Assembly (NCBI GenBank): GCA_016710325.1
Contig: JADJXK010000002.1
Location: forward strand, 5,518,001-5,582,000
Length of the DNA stretch: 64,000 nt
Origin: Candidatus Leptofilum proximum
GTDB taxonomy: Bacteria > Chloroflexota > Anaerolineae > Promineifilales > Promineifilaceae
Direction: 5' to 3'
The position numbers and the translations under genes are program-made. The notes below the pieces were generated by a model. That model had not been told where the DNA came from, ran no database searches, and saw only the letters and a list, made by a program, of their open reading frames with translations. This document shows, in pieces, positions 8,168 to 15,724 of this stretch. The number at the start of each line of letters is the position of its first letter. Position 1 is the stretch's first letter.

Positions 8168-9757
8168 ATGAATCAACCAGACATCATCTTCATTGTCCTG
8201 GACACGCAGCGCGCCGACCGGCTGGGCTGCTACGGTCACTCCCAAGCCATCACCCCCAACCTGGACCAATTTGCCGCCGAGGGCGTGCTCTTTGAGCAGG
8301 CCATTTCCCCTGCGCAGTGGACCATTCCCAGCCACGCGTCTATGTTTACCGGGCTGTACCCTACGGCACACCAGGTCACTCAATCGTCGCATAGCCTGTC
8401 TGGGGAACGGCCGCATCTGGCCGAACTGCTGCGGGATGCCGGGTACCAGACGGTCGCCTTCTGCAACAATCCGCTCGTGGGGATTCTCAATAACGGCTTC
8501 AAGCGCGGCTTCCAGACGTTTTACAACTACGGCGGGGCCATCCCCAGCATGCCCAGCGATTCCACCACGCTGCCCCGTCCGCTGCGCCGCCTGATAGAAA
8601 GCTACACCCAGTTTTTACGCCGCATTTCGTACCCCATCCAGAACTTCTTTGGCCAGTCTGACCTGGCGTTCCGGCTGTCGCTGAATGCCTGGTTCACGCC
8701 GATCTGGTCGCGTGTGGCCAACTTCAAGGGGCAAAACGAGCGCTCCGTGCGCGATTTGACGCATTATTTGCAGATGCGTGAAGAGAAGAGGGTGGAACGG
8801 CCGTTGTTCCTCTTCCTCAACCTGATGGAAACCCATTTTCCCTTCACGCCGCCAGCGAAGTTTATCGACAAGGTGGCGCCGTACCTGCTGGGCAGCCGCG
8901 AAGCGCGCACCATCATGCGCCGTTGGAACCGTGAGGCGTATCGCTGGGCCGCGCCGCTGTCTGAACCGATGGGCGAGCTGGAATCTCAGGTGCTCAATGA
9001 TTTGTACGACGCCGAAGTGGCTTACCAGGATGCCTACCTGGGCCAGCTGCTGGCGCTGCTCAAACAGCGGGCCAATGCCGAAAACACGCTCACCATCATC
9101 GTGGCTGATCATGGTGACGGGTTAGGCGACCACGGCTTTGTGGGCCACGCGTTTGTAGCCTACCAGGAGCTGCTGCACGTGCCGCTGTTGATGCAGTGGC
9201 CCGCCCGTTTTGCCAAACCCACGCGCATCAAAACGCCGGTGAGCACCCGCCGTGTTTTCCACACGATGCTGGATGCGGCCGGTCGGCTGCCGCAGACGAC
9301 CAGAATGGACCCGGTGCAGGTACATGGCCTGACATTGGCCAACACGGTAGCCGGGCGCGATCCGGAGCAGGGCGTGGCTTACAGCGAGGTCTACCCGCCG
9401 CTGACTTTTGTGAAGGCCATCGAAAAGCGCCAGCCGGAGCTGCTGGAGAGCCGCCGCTGTTTGGCGGTGCGGCGTTCGGTGGTGCAGCCAAACGGTACAA
9501 ATGAGGCCCAGTCTGCGCCGCATAAGCTGATCCAGGTAGACGAAAAGCTGGATGAACTTTTTAATTTGGCGGATGATCCGTTAGAATCAGTGAATCTGCT
9601 GGCGGAACGGCCGTCCCTCGTGGAAGCTATGCAAAAAGAGCTGGTGCGGGTGGGAACGGCCGTAAACCAACAGAAAAACCAGGCCGCCGCTGGCAGCCAG
9701 ATCGACATCGACGAAAACATGACCCGCCGCCTGCGCGCGCTTGGTTACATCGATTAA
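8168..9757 (+). CDS. Sulfatase-fold hydrolase (alkaline phosphatase superfamily) with Thr nucleophile position
   Basis: 529 residues. 'FIVLDTQRADRLGCYG' at the N-terminus and 'VADHGDGLGDHG' near residue 313 are the two metal-binding blocks of the sulfatase/alkaline phosphatase superfamily. At the position where sulfatases carry the Cys or Ser that becomes formylglycine, the sequence reads 'WTIPSHAS' with Thr52. Thr is the nucleophile in superfamily phosphotransferases and phosphodiesterases such as LtaS and EptA, so a phospho- rather than sulfo-ester substrate is plausible. There is no signal peptide or membrane segment, so the enzyme appears cytoplasmic. It stands alone, followed by an inverted repeat before lgt. 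Confidence 0.8.
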   Translation: MNQPDIIFIVLDTQRADRLGCYGHSQAITPNLDQFAAEGVLFEQAISPAQWTIPSHASMFTGLYPTAHQVTQSSHSLSGERPHLAELLRDAGYQTVAFCNNPLVGILNNGFKRGFQTFYNYGGAIPSMPSDSTTLPRPLRRLIESYTQFLRRISYPIQNFFGQSDLAFRLSLNAWFTPIWSRVANFKGQNERSVRDLTHYLQMREEKRVERPLFLFLNLMETHFPFTPPAKFIDKVAPYLLGSREARTIMRRWNREAYRWAAPLSEPMGELESQVLNDLYDAEVAYQDAYLGQLLALLKQRANAENTLTIIVADHGDGLGDHGFVGHAFVAYQELLHVPLLMQWPARFAKPTRIKTPVSTRRVFHTMLDAAGRLPQTTRMDPVQVHGLTLANTVAGRDPEQGVAYSEVYPPLTFVKAIEKRQPELLESRRCLAVRRSVVQPNGTNEAQSAPHKLIQVDEKLDELFNLADDPLESVNLLAERPSLVEAMQKELVRVGTAVNQQKNQAAAGSQIDIDENMTRRLRALGYID

Positions 9758-9758
9758 A

Positions 9759-9829
9759 TTGGCCACAGAGCACACAGAGAGATAAGAGGAAAGTCTAACC
9801 TCAAAATTCTCTATGCTCTCTGTGGCCAA
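9759..9829. repeat. Intergenic inverted repeat, CACAGAG family
   Basis: TTGGCCACAGAG with further CACAGAG-like units on the left arm pairs with CTCTCTGTGGCCAA on the right arm. Other members of this family lie at 32636-32697 and 39087-39161. It fills the gap between the sulfatase-fold gene and lgt. Confidence 0.8.
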
Positions 9830-9872
9830 AAAAAGCAACGAACCGAACATTCATAAGAGAGAGGAAATTAAG

Positions 9873-10793
9873 ATGTTTGATGCAATCAACATAGATCGGG
9901 TCGCCTTTGAGATACCGATCCCCGGCTTTTTACAGAACTGGTTCCCCAGCCTGGGTGAATTGCTGCCAATTTTCTGGTACGGCATCATCATCGTCATTGG
10001 CATTGCCCTGGGCGCCTGGTGGGCAGCCCGCGAGCTGCAAAAGCGGGAGCTGGGTGTCAAGGCGATTGACGAGTTTTATAACGGGCTGATTCTGGTCGTT
10101 TTTGCCGGTTATATTTTTGCCCGTCTCACCTACGTCATTCTGGATATCATCGACGGGGCGCAGTACGCTTCCTTTTGGGACGTCCTTAACTTCCGCGCTG
10201 GTGGGGTGAATATTTTGGGTGGCTTTGCCGGGGCTGCCCTGGTTGGTTGGTTCTACGTCACCTGGCGGCGGCTCAGGTTCTGGCATTACGCCGATGTGGC
10301 GGGTCCGGCTTTGCTGCTGGCGCAGGCAATCGGCCGTTGGGGCAACTTCATCAACCAGGAACTGTACGGCCCGCCAACGGGCAGCAACTGGGGTATTCTC
10401 ATCGAGCCGCAGTTCCGCATTGCCCAATACAGCGATCTATCGGTTTATCCGGCCGAAACGCGCTTCCATCCCACCTTTTTATATGAGTCGATTGCCTTGT
10501 TTGTGGGCTTTTTGCTGCTCACCTGGCTGAATGCTCGTTTTCGGCATAAATGGGAGCCGGGAACCCTGTTCGGCCTTTTCCTGGTCTGGTGGGGCGGCAA
10601 CCGCACCTGGATCGAGTTTTTCCGGCCGGATCAAACCACCATTGGCGACTCCTTCATCACTTACTCTATGCTGGCCGCCTTTGTCATTGCTTTGGTGGGT
10701 GTCTGGATTGTGCTGCAAAAGATGGATCGCCTGCCGCAGGCCGTTTCCAGCAAGCGGCGGCGGCCCGTCAAGCCCAAGCCACGCCGGAATTAG
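9873..10793 (+). CDS. lgt: Prolipoprotein diacylglyceryl transferase
   Basis: 306 residues from the ATG at 9873, preceded by GAGAGAGGAA. An in-frame upstream ATG at 9813 would translate the inverted repeat and is rejected. The protein has several membrane segments and the Lgt signature 'GRWGNFINQELYGPP' (about residues 149-163). It transfers diacylglycerol from phosphatidylglycerol to the lipobox Cys of prolipoproteins in the cytoplasmic membrane. This fits the many lipobox proteins encoded in the window (for example 29250-30791, 34526-35881, 40205-40786, 41087-42400, 42487-43200). The basic C-terminal tail is ordinary for the family. Confidence 0.95.
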   Translation: MFDAINIDRVAFEIPIPGFLQNWFPSLGELLPIFWYGIIIVIGIALGAWWAARELQKRELGVKAIDEFYNGLILVVFAGYIFARLTYVILDIIDGAQYASFWDVLNFRAGGVNILGGFAGAALVGWFYVTWRRLRFWHYADVAGPALLLAQAIGRWGNFINQELYGPPTGSNWGILIEPQFRIAQYSDLSVYPAETRFHPTFLYESIALFVGFLLLTWLNARFRHKWEPGTLFGLFLVWWGGNRTWIEFFRPDQTTIGDSFITYSMLAAFVIALVGVWIVLQKMDRLPQAVSSKRRRPVKPKPRRN

Positions 10794-10797
10794 AATT

Positions 10798-10870
10798 GGT
10801 AAACGGTAATCGGTAATTCGTAATCCGATAACTGTTCACCGTTCACCGATTACCGTTCACCGATTACCGG
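10798..10870. repeat. Intergenic inverted repeat, GGTAATC heptamer family
   Basis: Left arm carries GGTAA/CGGTAATC units, right arm CGATTACCG and GTTCACC units in near-complementary order. A second member with the same units lies at 25227-25294, after an unrelated gene. Confidence 0.8.
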
Positions 10871-10916
10871 CCCCACTACCGGCGGCGCATTTCAAATCAA
10901 ATCTGTACGTTTGCAG

Positions 10917-10971
10917 CCGAGTTTGTTAAACAGCCATCAACCGGATGGCCACTTTAACAAGCTCGGTTTTT
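10917..10971 (+). terminator. Rho-independent terminator after lgt
   Basis: CCGAGTTTGTTAAA (10917-10930) pairs with TTTAACAAGCTCGG (10953-10966) with one G-T wobble, an inner GCCATC/GATGGC stem extends the hairpin, and TTTTTATT follows. Unlike the heptamer repeats around it, this is a classic terminator. Confidence 0.75.
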
Positions 10972-10986
10972 ATTTATCGGGAAGAA

Positions 10987-11052
10987 ACCGCAAAGCACGC
11001 TAAGAGCGCCAAAAAAACAAAAAACCTTTGCGACCTTCGCGTCCTTTGCGGT
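10987..11052. repeat. Intergenic inverted repeat, CTTTGCG family
   Basis: ACCGCAAAG (10987-10995) pairs with CTTTGCGGT (11044-11052); the inner bases repeat the CGCAAAG/CTTTGCG theme imperfectly. It ends just before guaB and contains an in-frame GTG that could mislead start calling. Confidence 0.7.
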
Positions 11053-11077
11053 GAAAAAACGAGGAGCAGAAAAAACG

Positions 11078-12571
11078 ATGGAAATTGCTGAAAAAGTAGG
11101 TGCGCTGGCGCTCACGTTTGATGATGTGCTGCTGACCCCCGGATATTCTGAAGTTTTACCGGCCAACGTGGATTTGAGGACCCGCCTGGCCGGTAATTTG
11201 TATCTAAACATCCCACTGCTTTCGGCGGCGATGGACACAGTGACGGAGGCGCGGCTGGCGATTGGCCTGGCCCGGCTGGGCGGGATTGGCGTCATCCACC
11301 GCAATTTGTCGCCGGAAGAGCAGGCCGAAGAGGTGGACAAAGTCAAACGGTCGGAGGCGGGCATGATTGTGGACCCGGTGACGCTGCGCCCGGACAACAC
11401 CCTGGCCGACGCCGAGGCGCTGATGAGCCGTTACCACATCTCCGGCGTGCCCATCACCGACGACGGTGGCAAGCTGGTGGGCATCCTTACCAACCGCGAT
11501 ACGCGTTTTGTGGAACCTGGTCCGCAGCTCGTCGCCGAGTTTATGACCAGCGACGGCCTGGTGACAGCCAAAGTGGGCACGACGTTGGAAGAAGCCAAGG
11601 AGATTTTGCACCAGCACCGCATTGAAAAGCTGCCGTTGGTGGACGAAAACGGCTATCTGAAGGGGCTGATCACGGTAAAGGACATCCAGAAGAAGGTGAA
11701 TTATCCCATGCAGGCGTCGGATGAAAACGGCCGTCTCCTCTGTGCCGCCGCCATTGGGGTGGGGGATTCTGGCCTGGCCCGGCTGGACCTGCTGGTGAAG
11801 GCGGGTGTAGACGTGGCGGTCATCGACACGGCCCATGGGCACACTGCCCTGGTGCTGCAAACCCTGCGCGAAGCCAAAAATCGCTACCCCAACCTGCCCA
11901 TCATTGCTGGGAACGCCGCCACCGCCGAAGGCGTGTGTGACCTGGTGAAAGCTGGAGCCGACGCAGTGAAAATTGGCATTGGCGCGGGTTCCATTTGCAC
12001 CACGCGGGTGGTCTCTGGCGCGGGCATGCCGCAGTTAACGGCCGTTCTCGAAAGCGCCGCCGAATGTCACAAACTCGACGTTGCCTGTATTGCCGACGGC
12101 GGCATCAAGTACAGCGGCGACATCGTCAAGGCGATGGCCGCCGGGGCCGATGCGGTGATGCTCGGCTCGATGCTGGCGGGTCTGGAGGAAAGCCCGGGTG
12201 ACATCATTTTGTACGAAGGCCGCCGCTACAAGGTGTATCGTGGCATGGGCAGCCTGGGCGCCATGCAGGGCCACGGCGCAGATCGCTACGGCAGCGCCGT
12301 CACCGCAGGCCGCAACGTGCGCACCGACCGCGACAAGCTGGTGCCGGAAGGCGTCGAGGGGCAGGTGCCCTACCGCGGCAGCCTGGCCGACGTGACGTAC
12401 CAGCTGATGGGTGGCCTGCGCTCCGGCATGGGCTATGTGGGCGCGGCCAATTTGCAGGAGCTGCACAAGAAGGCCCGCTTCATTCGCATCACCAACGCGG
12501 GCCTGCTGGAAAGCCATCCGCACGGCGTGCTGATCACCAAAGAAGCGCCCAACTATCAGGTTCGGCGGTAA
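11078..12571 (+). CDS. guaB: Inosine-5'-monophosphate dehydrogenase
   Basis: 497 residues from ATG 11078, preceded by GAGGAG; an in-frame GTG at 11051 lies inside an inverted repeat and is not preferred. 'LTFDDVLLTPGYSEVLP' opens the TIM barrel, two CBS domains occupy about residues 95-215, and the active-site Cys (about 307) sits in 'GIGAGSICTTRVV'. 'GSMLAGLEESPG' and the flap-like 'YRGMGSLGAM' follow. The enzyme oxidises IMP to XMP with NAD, the first committed step of GMP synthesis. purB follows 67 bp downstream across a heptamer repeat, grouping two IMP-branch genes. Confidence 0.97.
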   Translation: MEIAEKVGALALTFDDVLLTPGYSEVLPANVDLRTRLAGNLYLNIPLLSAAMDTVTEARLAIGLARLGGIGVIHRNLSPEEQAEEVDKVKRSEAGMIVDPVTLRPDNTLADAEALMSRYHISGVPITDDGGKLVGILTNRDTRFVEPGPQLVAEFMTSDGLVTAKVGTTLEEAKEILHQHRIEKLPLVDENGYLKGLITVKDIQKKVNYPMQASDENGRLLCAAAIGVGDSGLARLDLLVKAGVDVAVIDTAHGHTALVLQTLREAKNRYPNLPIIAGNAATAEGVCDLVKAGADAVKIGIGAGSICTTRVVSGAGMPQLTAVLESAAECHKLDVACIADGGIKYSGDIVKAMAAGADAVMLGSMLAGLEESPGDIILYEGRRYKVYRGMGSLGAMQGHGADRYGSAVTAGRNVRTDRDKLVPEGVEGQVPYRGSLADVTYQLMGGLRSGMGYVGAANLQELHKKARFIRITNAGLLESHPHGVLITKEAPNYQVRR

Positions 12572-12585
12572 AAAAAGGGAGATAA

Positions 12586-12633
12586 GAGATTGGAGATTAG
12601 AGACTAATTTCCAATCTCCAATCTCCAATCTCC
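12586..12633. repeat. Intergenic inverted repeat, AATCTCC heptamer family
   Basis: Left arm GAGATTGGAGATTAGAGA (12586-12603) is complementary to the tandem CCAATCT units of the right arm (12611-12633). It ends five bases before the purB start and therefore occupies the purB leader. A related tandem run occurs inside purB at 13171-13199. Confidence 0.85.
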
Positions 12634-12637
12634 ACTT

Positions 12638-14035
12638 ATGAACTTCACACACGACACCTTCATTTCCCCGTTCACCTGGCGCTATGGCAGCGAAGCGATG
12701 CGCCAGATTTGGTCGGAGCAGAACAAGCGGCGGCTGATGCGCCAGGTCTGGGTAGCGCTGGCTACGGCGCAGCACCAGGCCGGGCTGGTTAGCGCCGAGC
12801 AGCTGGCCGATTTGCAAACCCACGCAGAGCAGATAGACATCGCGCGCGCCCTGGAAATTGAGAAAGAGACGCGCCACGACGTGATGGCTGAGATTCGGAC
12901 CTTTGCCGAGCAGTGCCCGGTGGGCGGCGGCATCATTCACTGGGGGGCTACCAGCGCGGACATCACGGACAATGTGGATGTGCTGCGGCTGCGGCAAGCG
13001 GCCGTTTTGCTGCGCGATCAGCTCAAACAGTTACTGGCGCACCTGGCGGAGAATATTGAGGCAACGGCCGTACTCCCCACCATGGCCCACACCCACATCC
13101 AACCCGCCGAACCCACCACCCTAGGCTACCGCTTTGCCGTCTACGCCCAAGACCTCCTCGAAGATTACCTCAATCTCCAATCTCTAATCTCCAATCTCCG
13201 AGGTAAGGGTTTGAAGGGCGCGGTTGGCACCCAGGCAGGCTACGACGAGATGCTGGCCGATACGGCAATGGACGCCCTGCAAATGGAGGCGGTGGCGATG
13301 GCTGTTTTGGACCTGCCGTATTTTCCTATCGCTACACAAACATACACGCGCCAGCAGGATTTGCGGGTGCAGCAGGTGCTGGCCGGAATTGCCGCCTCGC
13401 TGCACAAATTTGCCCTGGATTTCCGCGTCTTGCAGTCGCCGCCGTTTGGCGAGTGGGCCGAGCCGTTTGGCCAGAAGCAGGTCGGATCTTCGGCGATGCC
13501 GTTTAAGCGCAACCCGATCAACACGGAGAACATCTGCTCGCTGGCGCGCTACGTGGCCGGGCTGCCCGCCGTGGCCTGGGACAACGCCAGCCAGGCCATT
13601 CTGGAGCGCAGCCTGGACGATTCGGCCAACCGGCGGCTGTTCCAGGCGGAAGGGTTCCTGGCCACGGATGAACTGCTGCGCCGGGCCACCCGCCTGGTGG
13701 CCGAGATGTCGATTGATGAGCAGGCGATTGCCCGCAACATGGCCATTTATGGTCCGTTTGCGGCCACGGAACGGGTGCTGATGGCCCTGGTGGCCGCCGG
13801 GGCCAGCCGCCAGGACGGTCATGAGTGGATTCGCGAGGCGAGTTTGCGGGCATGGGAAATATTGCGCGACGGCCGTTCCAATCCCCTGCTAGAGTTGCTG
13901 CTGGCCGATGCGCGCATTGGCGAATTTTTAGCGGCGGAACAGGTGAAGGAATTGATGCGGGCGGAGGGGCATGTGGGAACGGCCGTTATCCGCGCCCGGT
14001 CCTTCGCCCAAACCGTTAGGGACACACTGCAATAA
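12638..14035 (+). CDS. purB: Adenylosuccinate lyase (fumarase/aspartase superfamily)
   Basis: 465 residues. 'GGGIIHWGATSADITDN' (about 88-104), 'PTMAHTHIQPAEPTTLGYR' and the flexible loop signature 'GSSAMPFKRNP' (about 283-293) place it with adenylosuccinate lyases, which release fumarate from SAICAR and adenylosuccinate in purine synthesis. Residues about 178-188 ('NLQSLISNLRG') are encoded by four tandem AATCTCC-type heptamers, the same repeat that lies just upstream of the gene; reading frame and overall length stay intact, and 'KGLKGAVGTQAGY' resumes normal conservation right after. No clear Shine-Dalgarno precedes the ATG because the repeat abuts it. Confidence 0.93.
   Translation: MNFTHDTFISPFTWRYGSEAMRQIWSEQNKRRLMRQVWVALATAQHQAGLVSAEQLADLQTHAEQIDIARALEIEKETRHDVMAEIRTFAEQCPVGGGIIHWGATSADITDNVDVLRLRQAAVLLRDQLKQLLAHLAENIEATAVLPTMAHTHIQPAEPTTLGYRFAVYAQDLLEDYLNLQSLISNLRGKGLKGAVGTQAGYDEMLADTAMDALQMEAVAMAVLDLPYFPIATQTYTRQQDLRVQQVLAGIAASLHKFALDFRVLQSPPFGEWAEPFGQKQVGSSAMPFKRNPINTENICSLARYVAGLPAVAWDNASQAILERSLDDSANRRLFQAEGFLATDELLRRATRLVAEMSIDEQAIARNMAIYGPFAATERVLMALVAAGASRQDGHEWIREASLRAWEILRDGRSNPLLELLLADARIGEFLAAEQVKELMRAEGHVGTAVIRARSFAQTVRDTLQ
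13171..13199. repeat. AATCTCC tandem heptamer run inside the purB coding sequence
   Basis: Four consecutive units CAATCTC, CAATCTC, TAATCTC, CAATCTC (13171-13198) match the right arm of the intergenic repeat at 12586-12633. A 28-bp run is not a codon multiple on its own, yet the gene is in frame, so flanking bases must have adjusted or the repeat replaced existing sequence. Confidence 0.8.
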
Positions 14036-14065
14036 CTGGCCATGTCAAAAACGCACTCAATTTTG

Positions 14066-14071
14066 TATAAT
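14066..14071 (+). promoter_or_regulatory. Candidate -10 box before the UPF0175/DUF3368 pair
   Basis: A perfect TATAAT lies 51 bp before the ATG at 14122. No convincing -35 box is visible at the expected distance. Confidence 0.35.
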
Positions 14072-14121
14072 GGCAAGGCTGTTCGACATTTAGAACGATA
14101 ATTTTGTTGAGGGAATAGAAA

Positions 14122-14373
14122 ATGACAGCAACCGCATCAATTGAAATCCCCAAAGATATACTCAGAGCAACCCGTATGACGCCCGCCGAATTAAGGGTCG
14201 AGCTGGCCATCACCCTTTTTCAAGGCAACAAATTGTCCTTTGGCAAAGCGCGAGAAATGGCCGACATGGATGTCTGGACATTTCAACAGCTGCTCGGCAG
14301 TCGTGGCATTTCCCCCCATTACGACGTTTCAGATTATGAAGAAGATTTAAACACAATATCTGAAATGGAATGA
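14122..14373 (+). CDS. UPF0175 family protein (likely antitoxin-like partner)
   Basis: 83 residues. The pattern 'ELRVELAITLFQGNKLSFGKAREMADMDVWTFQQLLGSRGI' region (about 25-65) is that of UPF0175 proteins: a short helical segment resembling a ribbon or winged helix-turn-helix in which 'GKAREMA' forms the first helix. These are regularly encoded just upstream of a DUF3368/PIN-like protein, as here, with a four-base ATGA overlap. The pair is generally predicted to be toxin-antitoxin-like, though this has rarely been shown. The acidic C-terminus ('DYEEDLNTISEME') could cover a partner. TATAAT at 14066 may drive the pair. Confidence 0.75.
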   Translation: MTATASIEIPKDILRATRMTPAELRVELAITLFQGNKLSFGKAREMADMDVWTFQQLLGSRGISPHYDVSDYEEDLNTISEME

Positions 14374-14858
14374 TAGTTGTTAGCGACACCTCCATCCTCA
14401 TCAATCTTGCCTGGCTTGGCGAATTGGATCTTCTCCAAAAGCTGTATGGCGAAATACGTATTCCACCTGCCGTATGGCATGAAGTTGTAGAAAAAGGCAG
14501 CGGCAAACCGGGCGCTAAAGAGATAGAAACGGCCGCTTGGATCACAGTCGAAGGAGTCTCTAATCAAGAATTTGTGAAGGCATTGCGCCAGGACTTAGAT
14601 CCAGGCGAATCTGAAGCGATTGCTCTGGCGTTGGAGCGGCAAGCCGGCTTGCTTTTGATGGATGAGCGTTTAGGACGCGCTACGGCCCAATACTTTGGCC
14701 TGAAATACATCGGTTTGGTTGGTGTTTTAACAGTCGCCAAGAAGAAGCAGTTGATTCCAGAGGTAAGGTCACGTTTGGACAAACTCAGAAGCGAAATAGG
14801 CTTTTATCTCTCGGCTGCTCTGTATAATCGCGTTCTTGATGATGCAAACGAAAAATAG
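14370..14858 (+). CDS. DUF3368 PIN-like domain protein (putative toxin or nuclease)
   Basis: 162 residues. It starts 'MIVVSDTSILINLAWLG', with the first PIN-domain Asp; Glu in 'DPGESEAIALALE' and Asp in 'LLLMDERLGRATA' complete an acidic set typical of DUF3368, a PIN-like fold found beside UPF0175 genes. The expected role is a metal-dependent ribonuclease toxin, but for this subfamily that is inference. The ATG overlaps the stop of the UPF0175 gene by four bases, so the two are translationally coupled. Residue pattern looks intact, not decayed. Confidence 0.75.
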   Translation: MIVVSDTSILINLAWLGELDLLQKLYGEIRIPPAVWHEVVEKGSGKPGAKEIETAAWITVEGVSNQEFVKALRQDLDPGESEAIALALERQAGLLLMDERLGRATAQYFGLKYIGLVGVLTVAKKKQLIPEVRSRLDKLRSEIGFYLSAALYNRVLDDANEK

Positions 14859-14917
14859 TTGTAGTCTTCACTTGTACTTCCGCCCAAATCCTAAGAGACA
14901 CAATTAGCACCTAGCAA

Positions 14918-14948
14918 GATTGGTCCATTCTCGAAGAATGGACCAATC
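14918..14948. terminator. Perfect 14-bp hairpin after the UPF0175/DUF3368 pair
   Basis: GATTGGTCCATTCT (14918-14931) and AGAATGGACCAATC (14935-14948) are exact complements around a 3-base loop. There is no strong T run after it, so it may be a terminator without U tract or another intergenic palindrome. Confidence 0.55.
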
Positions 14949-14959
14949 TACTTTGAACT

Positions 14960-15424
14960 ATGACTATTGAAATTCAAGGCCCGCTGCTGGGCCAATCGCA
15001 CCTGTGCGAGCCCATTTTGCGGGCGCTGCCGGATTGGTTTGGCATTGAAGAGGCGACCCGGCAATATGTGGCCGATACGGCCGTTCTCCCCACCTTCCTC
15101 GCCACCGTCAACGACCAACCTGTCGGCTTCCTCACCCTCAAGCAGCACACGCCGTACGCCGCTGAGATTCACGTGATGGCCGTTTTGCTGGAGTGGCACC
15201 GCCACGGCGTGGGCCGGACGCTGCTGGCGGCCAGCGAAGCATATTTGCAAGCGCAAAACGTAGAGTTTTTGCAGGTGAAAACGCTCAGTCCCCAGCACCC
15301 GGATGTGGGCTACGGCCGTACCCGCCACTTCTACCTGGCCCTGGGCTTTCGGCCGCTGGAAGAGTTTCCCAACCTGTGGGGTGAGGCCAACCCCTGCCTC
15401 CAACTTATCAAGTACCTGGGCTAA
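14960..15424 (+). CDS. GNAT family N-acetyltransferase
   Basis: 154 residues. 'EIHVMAVLLEWHRHGVGRTLL' (about 71-91) contains the acetyl-CoA pyrophosphate loop of the GNAT fold (here H-R-H-G-V-G-R, matching Q/R-x-x-G-x-G/A), followed by 'AEAYL'-type helix and a C-terminal 'TRHFYLALGFRPLEEFPNLWG' segment that is typical of small-molecule acetyltransferases. The acceptor substrate is not predictable. A perfect hairpin precedes it and a GTGAAAC-type repeat follows; no operon partner. Confidence 0.85.
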   Translation: MTIEIQGPLLGQSHLCEPILRALPDWFGIEEATRQYVADTAVLPTFLATVNDQPVGFLTLKQHTPYAAEIHVMAVLLEWHRHGVGRTLLAASEAYLQAQNVEFLQVKTLSPQHPDVGYGRTRHFYLALGFRPLEEFPNLWGEANPCLQLIKYLG

Positions 15425-15460
15425 AACCCGTGTGGCTCTTTGGGATTTCGTGAGAGTTTG

Positions 15461-15524
15461 GCGTGAAACGTGAAACGTGAAACGTGATGTCTCTCTGGTC
15501 ACGTTTCACGTTTCACGCTTCACG
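15461..15524. repeat. Intergenic inverted repeat, GTGAAAC heptamer family (gap 15425-15724)
   Basis: Tandem GTGAAAC units on the left pair with TTTCACG units on the right. Other copies: 29175-29229, 31938-32000, 44747-44798 and 57369-57422. The remainder of this 300-bp gap (15525-15724) has an AT-rich stretch with TATATACACG and TTGTATCTAGATACAA, the latter a 16-bp perfect palindrome near 15600-15615 that could be an operator for the PRC-barrel gene; no other gene is visible. Confidence 0.85.
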
Positions 15525-15724
15525 GATTGTAAACCCCCTGAATTCCTGAAGACCCCCCGTGTGTGACCTGCCTATATACACGCAAACTGTATCCTCTCTT
15601 TGTATCTAGATACAACTCAAAACAGCCGAATGTTTGCTATTGTGTGCCTTAACCCGAGCTGATGCACTGGCGTGAACTCGCGCGTGAAGCAGCCTGCCCT
15701 AAAAAGGGTGCACTGGAGGTAAAA

